A DNA stretch of 64,000 nt from assembly GCA_028712075.1 (NCBI GenBank), contig JAQTQX010000004.1, positions 124,001 through 188,000 of the forward strand, written 5' to 3'. The notes under the pieces are model-generated. The model did no database searches. It was not told the origin of the DNA and saw only the letters and a program-made list of their open reading frames with translations. Shown in pieces: positions 46,579 to 53,995 of the stretch (positions are counted from its first letter, which is position 1; each line of letters starts with the position of its first letter). This stretch comes from Desulfuromonadaceae bacterium. GTDB lineage: Bacteria; Desulfobacterota; Desulfuromonadia; Geobacterales; Pseudopelobacteraceae. A program made the position numbers and the translations under genes.

Positions 46579-47619
46579 TTACGCAGCTTCCGCCAGTCGG
46601 TTGTCGGCAATGCTCGTCACACATCGCTCCAGACATTCCGGATCACCGCCGTTGATATCGTTTTTAAGATGCCACGCCACAGCCGGGCAGCCGCCATGAC
46701 ATTGATCGAAACGCGTACACTCCTCGCAGGAATGGATGCGCAGGTTACGAAATGACGCGTAAATTTTCGATGTGTCCCAGATTTCCTGAAAGCTGCTGGC
46801 ACGGAGATCGCCCGCTTCAAAGCGGTCACTCTGGAGAAAAGCGCAAGGATACATATGACCGGTCGGATTGACACAGCAGGTAAGCTTGGCCGCACCGCAC
46901 AGATTGAGACCCAATCCCTGGCGTTCCTGTGTCGTCAGCGAGAAGAAACTGTCGCCGGTGCGTACGTCGCCGCTTTTGGCCAGCCAGTCGGAAAATGAAA
47001 TCAACTGTTCAGGAGTCGGCCGGAGCGATTCCCAGTTATCAGCTCCGCGCCCTGAAGGGCGGAAACGGCTGACGCGTAGCGATACGCCGAGAGAACGGGC
47101 CAGTTCGTGCATGGCCGGAATCTCATCGGCATTGTGAGTGGTAAGAACCGTATTGATGCTGGCAGGGATTGAAGTTGCGGCCAGAAGCTTGACCGCCTTT
47201 ATCGCAGCGTCGTAGACTCCTGCCCCGCGAACAGCATCACAGGTTTCCCTTTTTGCTCCGTCCAGGCTCACCTGAATTGCAACCAGACGGTTGGACGCAA
47301 GTCGCGAGACCAGTTCGGGAGTAATCAGCGTGCCGTTGGTGGAGATGCAGGTCATGATGCCATGTTTGTGGCAGGCGGCCAGGATCTGTTCGAAGTCCGG
47401 GCGGATAAATGGCTCACCGCCGCCAAAATTAACCTGGAAGACACCAGCCGTGTGCAACTGTTCAACAAGATCAAGCGCTTCGGCTGTGGAGAGCTCGTTT
47501 TTGGCCGGATCACCGGATGACGAGAGACAGTGGCTGCAGCGGAGGTTGCACGCTTGTGTGACTTCCCAAGTCAAGTTTACCGGGGAGCGCATCCCCATTT
47601 CGACATATTTATTGCTCAT
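46579..47619 (-). CDS. mftC: Mycofactocin radical SAM maturase MftC
   Basis: A 346-aa radical SAM/SPASM enzyme. The SAM cluster is bound by C24-x3-C28-x2-C31 (CNLRCSHC). The GGE-type motif is FGGGEPFIRPDFE near 66. C-terminal SPASM Cys are grouped in LCGAAKLTCCV near 230 and CEECTRFDQCHGGCP near 305. MftC oxidatively decarboxylates the C-terminal Tyr of MftA and links it to the preceding Val, using MftB to present the peptide. Order mftA-mftB-mftC and the MftA tail support the assignment. It overlaps mftB by 11 bases. Confidence 0.92.
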   Translation of the reverse strand: MSNKYVEMGMRSPVNLTWEVTQACNLRCSHCLSSSGDPAKNELSTAEALDLVEQLHTAGVFQVNFGGGEPFIRPDFEQILAACHKHGIMTCISTNGTLITPELVSRLASNRLVAIQVSLDGAKRETCDAVRGAGVYDAAIKAVKLLAATSIPASINTVLTTHNADEIPAMHELARSLGVSLRVSRFRPSGRGADNWESLRPTPEQLISFSDWLAKSGDVRTGDSFFSLTTQERQGLGLNLCGAAKLTCCVNPTGHMYPCAFLQSDRFEAGDLRASSFQEIWDTSKIYASFRNLRIHSCEECTRFDQCHGGCPAVAWHLKNDINGGDPECLERCVTSIADNRLAEAA

Positions 47620-47857
47620 GGAGAAATCCTTTTTCCAGGAGTTGAGTTACGAATTTTTGTAAGGCTTTCTTCTCGGATTCAGACGTACCAGCGGGAAATT
47701 CATCTCTTCTGCGTACCGTTCCAAAGTAATCGGCTGGAAGAAGAGTGCCAGTTGCAGCGAAGAGGAGGCGCGGTCCCTTGCAGTCATAAAACAGGAGACC
47801 GAACCTCTCTTGCCGCGTGCGACAGGATGGATGCAGCTTAATCCCTGCCGCAGCCAT
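47609..47857 (-). CDS. mftB: Mycofactocin precursor-binding chaperone MftB
   Basis: An 82-aa PqqD-like RiPP-recognition protein that binds the MftA leader and delivers it to MftC. IKLHPSCRTRQERFGLLFYD near residue 5 is the MftB hallmark (family WRLHPxxxxRxExFG), and the C-terminal helix (KKALQKFVTQLLEKGFL) is typical. I place the start at the ATG at 47857, one base after the mftA stop, because the family has only a few residues before the LHP motif. A start at 47881 inside mftA is possible. No own promoter is needed. Confidence 0.82.
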   Translation of the reverse strand: MAAAGIKLHPSCRTRQERFGLLFYDCKGPRLLFAATGTLLPADYFGTVRRRDEFPAGTSESEKKALQKFVTQLLEKGFLHEQ

Positions 47858-47858
47858 C

Positions 47859-47966
47859 TTAGTAAACCCCGCAGATGCCATCGATTGCGAGTTCCTCGAT
47901 CTGAATCTCCTCAAGGATACGCGGTTCTTCACTACATGTTACTTCCGTCAGATTTTCTACTTCCAT
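47859..47966 (-). CDS. mftA: Mycofactocin precursor peptide MftA
   Basis: A 35-aa peptide found by reading the minus strand upstream of mftB. It begins MEVENLTEVTC, has an acidic leader and ends EELAIDGICGVY. The C-terminal IDGxCGVY is the invariant mycofactocin core, whose last two residues, Val-Tyr, become the redox-active ring. AAAGGAGAATGAC precedes the ATG. The gene is first in the operon and is controlled by a sigma-54 promoter about 65 bp upstream. Only its size keeps it out of ordinary gene calls. Confidence 0.95.
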   Translation of the reverse strand: MEVENLTEVTCSEEPRILEEIQIEELAIDGICGVY

Positions 47967-47997
47967 GTCATTCTCCTTTCGTTCGCTTGTTACATCG

Positions 47998-48031
47998 ATA
48001 AAAGATGCACATTGGTATGTGCATCTTTTAT
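47998..48031. promoter_or_regulatory. Perfect palindrome over the mftA transcription start
   Basis: ATAAAAGATGCACAT - TGGT - ATGTGCATCTTTTAT is a perfect 15-bp inverted repeat. It abuts the -12 box of the sigma-54 promoter and covers the expected start point (about 48021). It could be a repressor operator or a 5'-end hairpin in the mRNA. Confidence 0.65.
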
Positions 48032-48048
48032 TGCAACCGTAATGCCAA
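48031..48048 (-). promoter_or_regulatory. Sigma-54 promoter of the mycofactocin operon
   Basis: TTGGCATTACGGTTGCAA on the minus strand matches YTGGCAC-N5-TTGCA with GG and GC exactly 12 bp apart. It lies 65 bp upstream of the mftA start. Requires an NtrC-type activator; one is encoded at 61276-62658. Confidence 0.8.
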
Positions 48049-48188
48049 CAAATACAAGGTCAATTTATTTAACAATTACAGCGGGTTTATGCGCACGACA
48101 CCACCAGCAGCAGCATGTTTGGGGAGAAATTGGACCTTGGGAGTTGTGTTGATTAATCCATACGGCCAGCAGTGTGTAGCAAATAGCA

Positions 48189-48198
48189 ACAGTGGGGA
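48189..48198 (+). promoter_or_regulatory. Candidate activator site upstream of the mftA promoter
   Basis: ACAGTGGGGA, about 148 bp upstream of the -24 GG. The same ten bases occur in the same orientation about 150 bp upstream of the Fe-ADH sigma-54 promoter. The remaining sequence between 48049 and 48315 holds no gene I can support. Confidence 0.4.
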
Positions 48199-48315
48199 TA
48201 TTATCTACATAATGATAAACATGTGTTCTGAAATACAGGGGGGTATCGTGGTATTACTCGGAAGTATAGCGTCAAAATATCTGCGGAAGCTCCCGCTGGT
48301 TGGATGTCGTTAGCT

Positions 48316-48480
48316 TCATTGTCTTTGCATGGGTTTCAATAACAGATACATTGCCTCGTTCATAAGCATTGACGTGCTTTTCTGAGTATGGCGCTTCATT
48401 TCATCCAATTGTGCCTTCTGTTCGTCAGTAACCCGTATAGATAGAATATTATATTTTGGGTTGTCTTTATATTTTCCCAT
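48316..48480 (-). CDS. Small ribbon-helix-helix-like protein
   Basis: A 54-aa basic protein read from the ATG at 48480 behind AGGAGAGTGGTTCA. The pattern NILSIRVTDEQKAQLDEMKR (a strand, then helix A) and the following STSMLMNEAMYLLL helix are those of CopG/Arc-type DNA-binding proteins. It lies between the mftA control region and the IclR gene, on the same strand, so it may help control mftA. It carries no effector domain. An alternative role as an antitoxin is less likely because no toxin gene adjoins. Confidence 0.7.
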   Translation of the reverse strand: MGKYKDNPKYNILSIRVTDEQKAQLDEMKRHTQKSTSMLMNEAMYLLLKPMQRQ

Positions 48481-48529
48481 TGAACCACTCTCCTGATCAA
48501 TTTTAGTACGTTCTTAAGATGCTATATTC

Positions 48530-49390
48530 TTAATGTAATGCGACTGATGGCTTCCTGATTACAGCTCTGCCGGTTCGTCGACTTTTCGTATTCTGTAGCG
48601 GAGTTGCAAAATTTTCCGGCTGTTTCCGGGGTCGCCCCAAACTGTCGGAAAATTGTGTTGCTTCACTTTGTAGCAACAAGATCAAATCATTAACAAGAAG
48701 TCCGCCTGCGAGACGCATTGCTGGCCCTGAAATGCATAGCGATCCAACAATGGCGCCGTTACCGCCAAAGACCGGAGCGGCAATCTCCATGACCCCGATA
48801 TCATGTTCCTGGTCCTCGATGGCATAGCCCTGTTGAACTATTTTGTTCAGTTCACTCCGCAGCGTTTCAGAGTCGGTAATTGTATGTGGAGTAAAACGTT
48901 TCAGTTCCATGTCATGTATCAGAAGATTCATTTCTTCCTGCCCCAGAAAGGCCAAGTGTACCTTGCCTGCAGCGGTGGCATGCAATGGCAGACTACTGCC
49001 GATTCGGTGGGCTGCCCGCACCGGGAGATCTGATTCGACGCCATCAAGATAATAGGAGTGAAATTCTTTCTTGACTGATAAATAACAATTTTCGCGGCAG
49101 AGTATTTTCAGTTTGTGCAGGATAGGGCGCGCCTGGCTGATAATATCGTTCTGCCTGGTGGCGGCCATCCCAAGTAGACTGGTTTTCATACCGAGGCGGT
49201 ACTTTCCTGTTAAATCGTTTATTTCCAGGTAATTACGTGCCTTCAATGTAGCGATAAGCCGAAAGACATTGTTCTTTTGCAGTTTAAGCCGTGAGCTCAA
49301 ATCAGTTAATCCGAGTTCCATATCGATTTCAACAAACTGTTCCAGTACGTCGAGGGCACGTGTAACTGTCTGAATATTGTAATTGGTCAT
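48530..49390 (-). CDS. IclR-family transcriptional regulator
   Basis: A 286-aa regulator. The N-terminal winged helix-turn-helix (residues 5-75, VTRALDVLEQF, LTDLSSRLKLQKNNVFRLI) is followed by the IclR effector domain from about 85 (GMKTSLLGMAA, HATAAGKVHLAFL, GYAIEDQEHDIGVMEIAAPV). The start at 49390 has AAGGA upstream; a longer opening to 49435 has no advantage. Its ligand is unknown. Its own sigma-54 promoter and position next to mftA suggest it belongs to the same regulon and may sense a substrate of the pathway. Confidence 0.88.
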   Translation of the reverse strand: MTNYNIQTVTRALDVLEQFVEIDMELGLTDLSSRLKLQKNNVFRLIATLKARNYLEINDLTGKYRLGMKTSLLGMAATRQNDIISQARPILHKLKILCRENCYLSVKKEFHSYYLDGVESDLPVRAAHRIGSSLPLHATAAGKVHLAFLGQEEMNLLIHDMELKRFTPHTITDSETLRSELNKIVQQGYAIEDQEHDIGVMEIAAPVFGGNGAIVGSLCISGPAMRLAGGLLVNDLILLLQSEATQFSDSLGRPRKQPENFATPLQNTKSRRTGRAVIRKPSVALH

Positions 49391-49464
49391 GTCTGCTATC
49401 CTTTCTGATGTGAATCGATGTGCCTTATGTATCATGCCTATAAAACATGGCTTGACTATTAATT

Positions 49465-49480
49465 AGCAAAAAACGCGCCA
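49465..49480 (-). promoter_or_regulatory. Sigma-54 promoter of the IclR gene
   Basis: TGGCGC-GTTTT-TTGCT on the minus strand, one mismatch in the -24 box, GG and GC 12 bp apart, 75 bp upstream of the start codon. Confidence 0.65.
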
Positions 49481-49586
49481 ACACTGTAACATACCGTTTT
49501 TGTACATTTTACCCTGATATTTATGAAGTGATGATGAGCAGGATGGGAGAAACTGCAGCGGTAAATAAAACAGGGTGTGGTAGTTT

Positions 49587-50450
49587 TCAACAGTGGCAAA
49601 ACGTATCAATAATCCTGCGGGCAATGCTGCGTGTGGGGGGAAGAGTTGGTAAACCTGAAATAGGGAACCAGCGGGCGTCTTCGAGTTCAGCATGATCTAC
49701 AACAAGATCACCATTAGCGTATCTGGCGACAAAACCGGCCATGAGCTGGGAAGGGAAAGGCCAGCTCTGGCTTCCCACATAAGTGATATCGGTAATGTCT
49801 ATTCCGGTTTCTTCTTTAACCTCGCGGGCCGCACAATCCTCCAGTGACTCGCCAAAATTTAGAAAACCGGCTGCCAGACTATATCGACCGGTTGGCCATG
49901 CTGCATTTCTGACCAGTAACACCTCATCATCACGCCTGACAAACACTATCGCACATGGAGAAATTCTTGGAAAATGCTTGGCATTACAAACAGAGCAGGA
50001 CCTGCCCCATTCACGCGCGAAAGGGAGGGTAGGACCACCACAAACGGAGCAGAAGCCACTCTGGTGTTCCCAATAAAGAATTTGTTTAGCGATACCGCCA
50101 ATACCGAGGATGGCGTTGTCTATGGTTTGTATCGCTGTATTAAGTGCCTCGACCATAAACGGTTCTTTGACGATACTGCGTACGTCTGCTGTAAAGATGC
50201 GCAGTGGCCGCCCGCGCCACAAGCCGATAGTAAGTGGGGCGTCAGGCACATCAAGCCAGTCGGGAAGATCTCCAAAGGGGAGAGTTGGCAGAGCTTCTCC
50301 GGATAGCAGAATCATCTTATTGCCCTGAATGATGACCCAGTATCCTGGTTCATGCGAAGTTGGCGAATAATATGGTACTCCAGGAACAAACATATCCCGT
50401 ATGAAGATGTTATTAAAGGGAATATTTATGAGGTCGGGGTAGCTGGACAC
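49587..50450 (-). CDS. nudC: NADH pyrophosphatase / NAD-RNA decapping Nudix hydrolase
   Basis: A 287-aa NudC. A zinc ribbon (CSVCGGPT then CSVCNAKHF, residues about 136-160) precedes the Nudix box GFLNFGESLEDCAAREVKEETG near residue 196. The NudC-specific SQSWPFPSQLMAGF follows near 230. The enzyme splits NADH to NMNH and AMP and removes NAD caps from RNA. It has no evident mechanistic tie to its neighbours, but dinucleotide hygiene may matter for nicotinoproteins that trap NAD(H). Confidence 0.92.
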   Translation of the reverse strand: MSSYPDLINIPFNNIFIRDMFVPGVPYYSPTSHEPGYWVIIQGNKMILLSGEALPTLPFGDLPDWLDVPDAPLTIGLWRGRPLRIFTADVRSIVKEPFMVEALNTAIQTIDNAILGIGGIAKQILYWEHQSGFCSVCGGPTLPFAREWGRSCSVCNAKHFPRISPCAIVFVRRDDEVLLVRNAAWPTGRYSLAAGFLNFGESLEDCAAREVKEETGIDITDITYVGSQSWPFPSQLMAGFVARYANGDLVVDHAELEDARWFPISGLPTLPPTRSIARRIIDTFCHC

Positions 50451-50511
50451 CTTATTGGTACTCCTTTGAACTATCCTTTACTACTTTTGAAATTACCCGC
50501 TTAATACATGT

Positions 50512-52515
50512 CTATCTTTGATCCGCCTGTTCCCGGCAGACGGGAAGCATAACAGTAAATTTCGACCCTTTGCCCACAAAACTTTCCACTTTGATCTCAC
50601 CCCCATGTCTTTTGACAATGTTGTACGTCAACGCCAGACCGAGGCCGACACCTTCACCGACCTCCTTGGTGGTGAAGAACGGGTCCCATATCCGGTCGAT
50701 CAGATCATGTTCTATTCCGCAGCCAGTATCTTGTATCTGAATATATATAGACCGGTTTTCCCCATTGTAGGTGGTCGATAACTCGACCACACCCCCATCC
50801 TTGATCGCATGACAGGCGTTAATCAACAGATTCATGAATACCTGACGCAGACCAGATGGGTCACCGATGATGACAGGGACATTTTCCTTGAGATCGACAG
50901 TGATTTTCATCTCGTGATATCTCGGCTGATGCTTCAGTAGTTCAAGGATTTCCAGCAGAAGCCCGTTAAGATTCACTGTGCCAAGCACACCATCCGATTT
51001 TCTGCCGAAGTTAAGCAAATTGCTGATAATTCCCTTGCAGTGGTGCGCTTCGCGAACGATGACTTCAAGGTATTTTGGAAAAACATTCAGTCTGATGTCA
51101 GTACCCAGTGAAGGTTCATCTCGAAAGCGGCGCAGGAGAGCCTCTGCATACCCGGCGACCGAGGTGAGCGGATTATTGATCTCATGCGCAATTCCGGTGG
51201 CGAGCACACCGATGCTCGACATTTTCTCGGTTTGTATCAGTTGCATTTCCTGTAGCCGTTTCAGTGTTACATCACGCATGAATACGAGTGCCCTGGTCTT
51301 CTCCCCCAACTCATCCCGTATCGGATTTGCCGTAATGTCTATGTAACGGGTATTGTGCCCTTCCCGTTCGGAAATCATGGAAGTCTCAACCCGCTCGCCG
51401 CCGAGAGCCAGTTCGACCGGACAATTGTGTGGCGAAAGGGCCCGCTCCGGATGAAAAACCTCCCGGCATCCTCCTCCAGCCAGGACTTCAGGTGGAAAAA
51501 ATTGCGGGCAAACGTGATTAAGATGCTGTATCTTGCCATCATGGTCAAAGACGATGACTCCATCGTTGACCGAATCAAAAATCGCCTGCAGCTCGTTTTT
51601 TTTGTTTCGCAGCCTGACCTCGTGTTGTTTGCGTTCGGTTATGTCCTGCGTCGTACCGTACAGCTTCACAACCTGCCGGGCGATATTAACGGACGGTTCT
51701 ACGATAGAATAGACCCATTTGGAGGTGCCGTCCTTCAGCAGCAGACGATGCTCGACCTCATAGTTTGCACCCTGTTCAGCACCTTGCCGGAGACGGGCCA
51801 TGACGGACTCGCGATCTTCCGGATGGATCAGACTTGCCAGAATATCAGGGGTAGCCTCATCGCGGCTGATATTCATAATGCGAAGCAGTTCGTCCGAAAC
51901 ACGTAATACACCAGTCAAGGGATCCGAGCGCCATGATCCCACATGGGACATCGATTGCGCCTTGGCTAGGTTATATTCGCTTTCCCGAACGTACTCCTCC
52001 CATCGTTTACGTTCCGTAATATCCACCATAGCAGCATGGCATTCGTCACCAGACTCTGCGGCCATCGCCTCTATTCGTACATGAAGTGGCGGCCAGTCTC
52101 CCGGTGAGAGTTTCACTCTGCAGGTCATTTTGTCGCATCCCTGAAAGACCACCCTCAGAAAATCAACGAAAATTGAATGATCTTCGTCAGCGACAAAATC
52201 ATCGAAGCGCAGGTTGGTCAATGTCGTACGAACACTACCCAGCATGTTGGCGCCGGTCAGGTTGACAGACCTGATGCTACCGTCACGATCAAAAGTAAAA
52301 TAACCAACTGGAGCAAAGTTATACAGCAGGGCGTATTTATCCCGTGATGTTTCCAGTTCCGCGTTGGCCCGGCGCAGATCTTCAACCTGTTGTTCCAATT
52401 CATGCTGGAGTATCCGTAATTTTTGAAGTTGTTTGGTCACATTCATTGTCGTGCCGGGAGAAGAAGCGTCTGCCACGCCGCTGGCGGGTTGATTTTCAAC
52501 ACGATGTTTATTCAT
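50512..52515 (-). CDS. Multi-PAS soluble sensor histidine kinase
   Basis: A 667-aa cytoplasmic kinase with a coiled coil (residues 28-55), three PAS domains (about 65-170, 180-310 and 315-430), HisKA (GIAHEINNPLTSVAGYAEA near 445) and ATPase domain (DTGCGIEHDLIDRIWDPFFT, GVGLGLALTYNI). The third PAS contains spaced Cys (NHVCPQFFP, GGCREVFHPE, NCPVELAL) that recur in the kinase at 62646-63863. The start at 52515 overlaps the GldA stop by eight bases. No partner regulator is adjacent; the NtrC protein at 61276-62658 is the likely target. Confidence 0.88.
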   Translation of the reverse strand: MNKHRVENQPASGVADASSPGTTMNVTKQLQKLRILQHELEQQVEDLRRANAELETSRDKYALLYNFAPVGYFTFDRDGSIRSVNLTGANMLGSVRTTLTNLRFDDFVADEDHSIFVDFLRVVFQGCDKMTCRVKLSPGDWPPLHVRIEAMAAESGDECHAAMVDITERKRWEEYVRESEYNLAKAQSMSHVGSWRSDPLTGVLRVSDELLRIMNISRDEATPDILASLIHPEDRESVMARLRQGAEQGANYEVEHRLLLKDGTSKWVYSIVEPSVNIARQVVKLYGTTQDITERKQHEVRLRNKKNELQAIFDSVNDGVIVFDHDGKIQHLNHVCPQFFPPEVLAGGGCREVFHPERALSPHNCPVELALGGERVETSMISEREGHNTRYIDITANPIRDELGEKTRALVFMRDVTLKRLQEMQLIQTEKMSSIGVLATGIAHEINNPLTSVAGYAEALLRRFRDEPSLGTDIRLNVFPKYLEVIVREAHHCKGIISNLLNFGRKSDGVLGTVNLNGLLLEILELLKHQPRYHEMKITVDLKENVPVIIGDPSGLRQVFMNLLINACHAIKDGGVVELSTTYNGENRSIYIQIQDTGCGIEHDLIDRIWDPFFTTKEVGEGVGLGLALTYNIVKRHGGEIKVESFVGKGSKFTVMLPVCREQADQR

Positions 52516-53623
52516 CAGCGGAGTGCCTTTTGTAAGACTTTCCGAGAGCATCAGCGGTCCAGATTGCTGCTTCAACCATATCTGCTGAAACAGTAAACCA
52601 GGTAGAATGGATGGTTTCTCCTCCTACGACAGCAGCCTCCGCAACCTGTCGGATGCTTTCCGGGGTCGGGTTGATTATATCAAGGTCTTCAAGACAAAGC
52701 GGCAGTCCAACGCTGGAGCAGAAATCCTGAACTTCTTTGATTGCGCTGGAAGGACGACCTTCCAATACCTGTTGGGCGAGTACCCCGAAGGCCACTTTTT
52801 CACCATGAAGTTTTTGCTGTGCAGTTTTCAGTATCGTTAAACCGTTATGAATCGAGTGTGCTCCGGCATGACCGCCATTTTCCGAACTCAACCCGCTTAA
52901 CAGTGTATTCGCCTCAACAATCGACTCAACTGCCGGTGTAACAACATTCCGTTCAACAGCCAGTTTTGCTTGAAAACCGGATTCACGCAATGTCTCATAG
53001 CAGAGCCGTGCCAGTGACCTGGTTGCCAAAGTGGATTGGGATCCCCCGGTGAGTGGATTCGGCTTGCCGCTTCTGAAACAGGTATCGGATTCCCAAAAGG
53101 TTGCAAGCGCATCTCCCATTCCTGCCACAAGGAATTTTACCGGTGACCGGGCCACCAGATTTGTATCAACCAGAACGCATTCCGGATTTTTTCGCAACAA
53201 CAGGTAGCGATCAAAGACGCCATCCTCGCTATACAGAACCGAGAGGGCTGAGCATGGTGCATCGGTTGAAATGACGGTCGGTACGACAATCACCGGCAGT
53301 TTCATCTCATGCGACACCGCCTTGCCGGCATCTATTGCCGCGCCCCCCCCAAGAGCTATGATGATATCTGCCCTGTAAGCAGCTCCAATCCCCGTAAGCC
53401 GCCTGATCTCCTGCTGGGTTGATACACCCTGAAAACATTCCTGGTGGCAGGTGATCCCTTTTTCAGCACAGCTTGCAAGAATGTCAGCGCCGCACAAAGA
53501 CAACGCGGTTTTTCCGCCGATAACCAGGGCACATGATCCTATTCGGGACGTGTGCAGACCGATTTCCTTGATGGCGCCAGCCCCCTGGACGTAGCAACCT
53601 GGTGCAAACAGCATCCGGCTCAT
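52508..53623 (-). CDS. Glycerol dehydrogenase-like iron/zinc alcohol dehydrogenase
   Basis: A 371-aa family III alcohol dehydrogenase of the GldA group. The NAD phosphate loop is IIALGGGAAIDAGKAV near residue 90. The metal ligands are in GMGDALATFWE (Asp near 168), GGHAGAHSIHNG (His near 250) and GEKVAF-adjacent positions. PTVISTDAPCS near 118 is a GldA signature. It could oxidise glycerol, 1,2-diols or related alcohols, or act as a sn-glycerol-1-phosphate-type enzyme. It shares an operon with MoxR, CoxE-like and the Cys-rich peptide genes. Confidence 0.85.
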   Translation of the reverse strand: MSRMLFAPGCYVQGAGAIKEIGLHTSRIGSCALVIGGKTALSLCGADILASCAEKGITCHQECFQGVSTQQEIRRLTGIGAAYRADIIIALGGGAAIDAGKAVSHEMKLPVIVVPTVISTDAPCSALSVLYSEDGVFDRYLLLRKNPECVLVDTNLVARSPVKFLVAGMGDALATFWESDTCFRSGKPNPLTGGSQSTLATRSLARLCYETLRESGFQAKLAVERNVVTPAVESIVEANTLLSGLSSENGGHAGAHSIHNGLTILKTAQQKLHGEKVAFGVLAQQVLEGRPSSAIKEVQDFCSSVGLPLCLEDLDIINPTPESIRQVAEAAVVGGETIHSTWFTVSADMVEAAIWTADALGKSYKRHSADE

Positions 53624-53644
53624 GTTCTCTCCTTCAGCCTTTTC

Positions 53645-53956
53645 TCAGTACCCGCCACAGACGCCATCCGCGGGGACCACTTTGATGGCGATCTCCGGCT
53701 CCTTTGACACCTCGGCATCAGAACCATCGTGCGGCTTGCCGATATCTTCGTAGCCGACAGACCCGTGGCCACCTTCCACACTAGGCGCTGATTCTCCCAA
53801 ATGAGCAGCGCACAGATATTCAGAACTGTTTGCCTTGGCACCGCATTTACTGCATTCAACCGTTGGGTTGTCCGAAAGGCTTTTTATGCAATCGTCAAGC
53901 CCCTGTCTTTTAAGTGCACACATATGTTTGGCGTGATTTTCACTAGCGCAATTCAT
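53645..53956 (-). CDS. 103-aa Cys-rich protein with a mycofactocin-like C-terminus
   Basis: No family is recognised. The protein starts MNCASENHAKHMC and has seven Cys (3, 13, 23, 35, 38, 49, 100). The group ECSKCGAKANSSEYLC looks like a zinc ribbon at residues 34-49. An acidic, Gly/Ser-rich linker (55-85) leads to the tail VVPADGVCGGY. That tail shares D-G-x-C-G-x-Y with the MftA end IDGICGVY. AAAGGAAAAGTC precedes the ATG. It lies between CoxE-like and GldA-like genes (39- and 21-bp gaps). It may be an exported-free redox or metal carrier, or a modified peptide substrate. Confidence 0.7.
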   Translation of the reverse strand: MNCASENHAKHMCALKRQGLDDCIKSLSDNPTVECSKCGAKANSSEYLCAAHLGESAPSVEGGHGSVGYEDIGKPHDGSDAEVSKEPEIAIKVVPADGVCGGY

Positions 53957-53995
53957 TGACTTTTCCTTTTTATCGTAAAATTTATATGTACCCGG

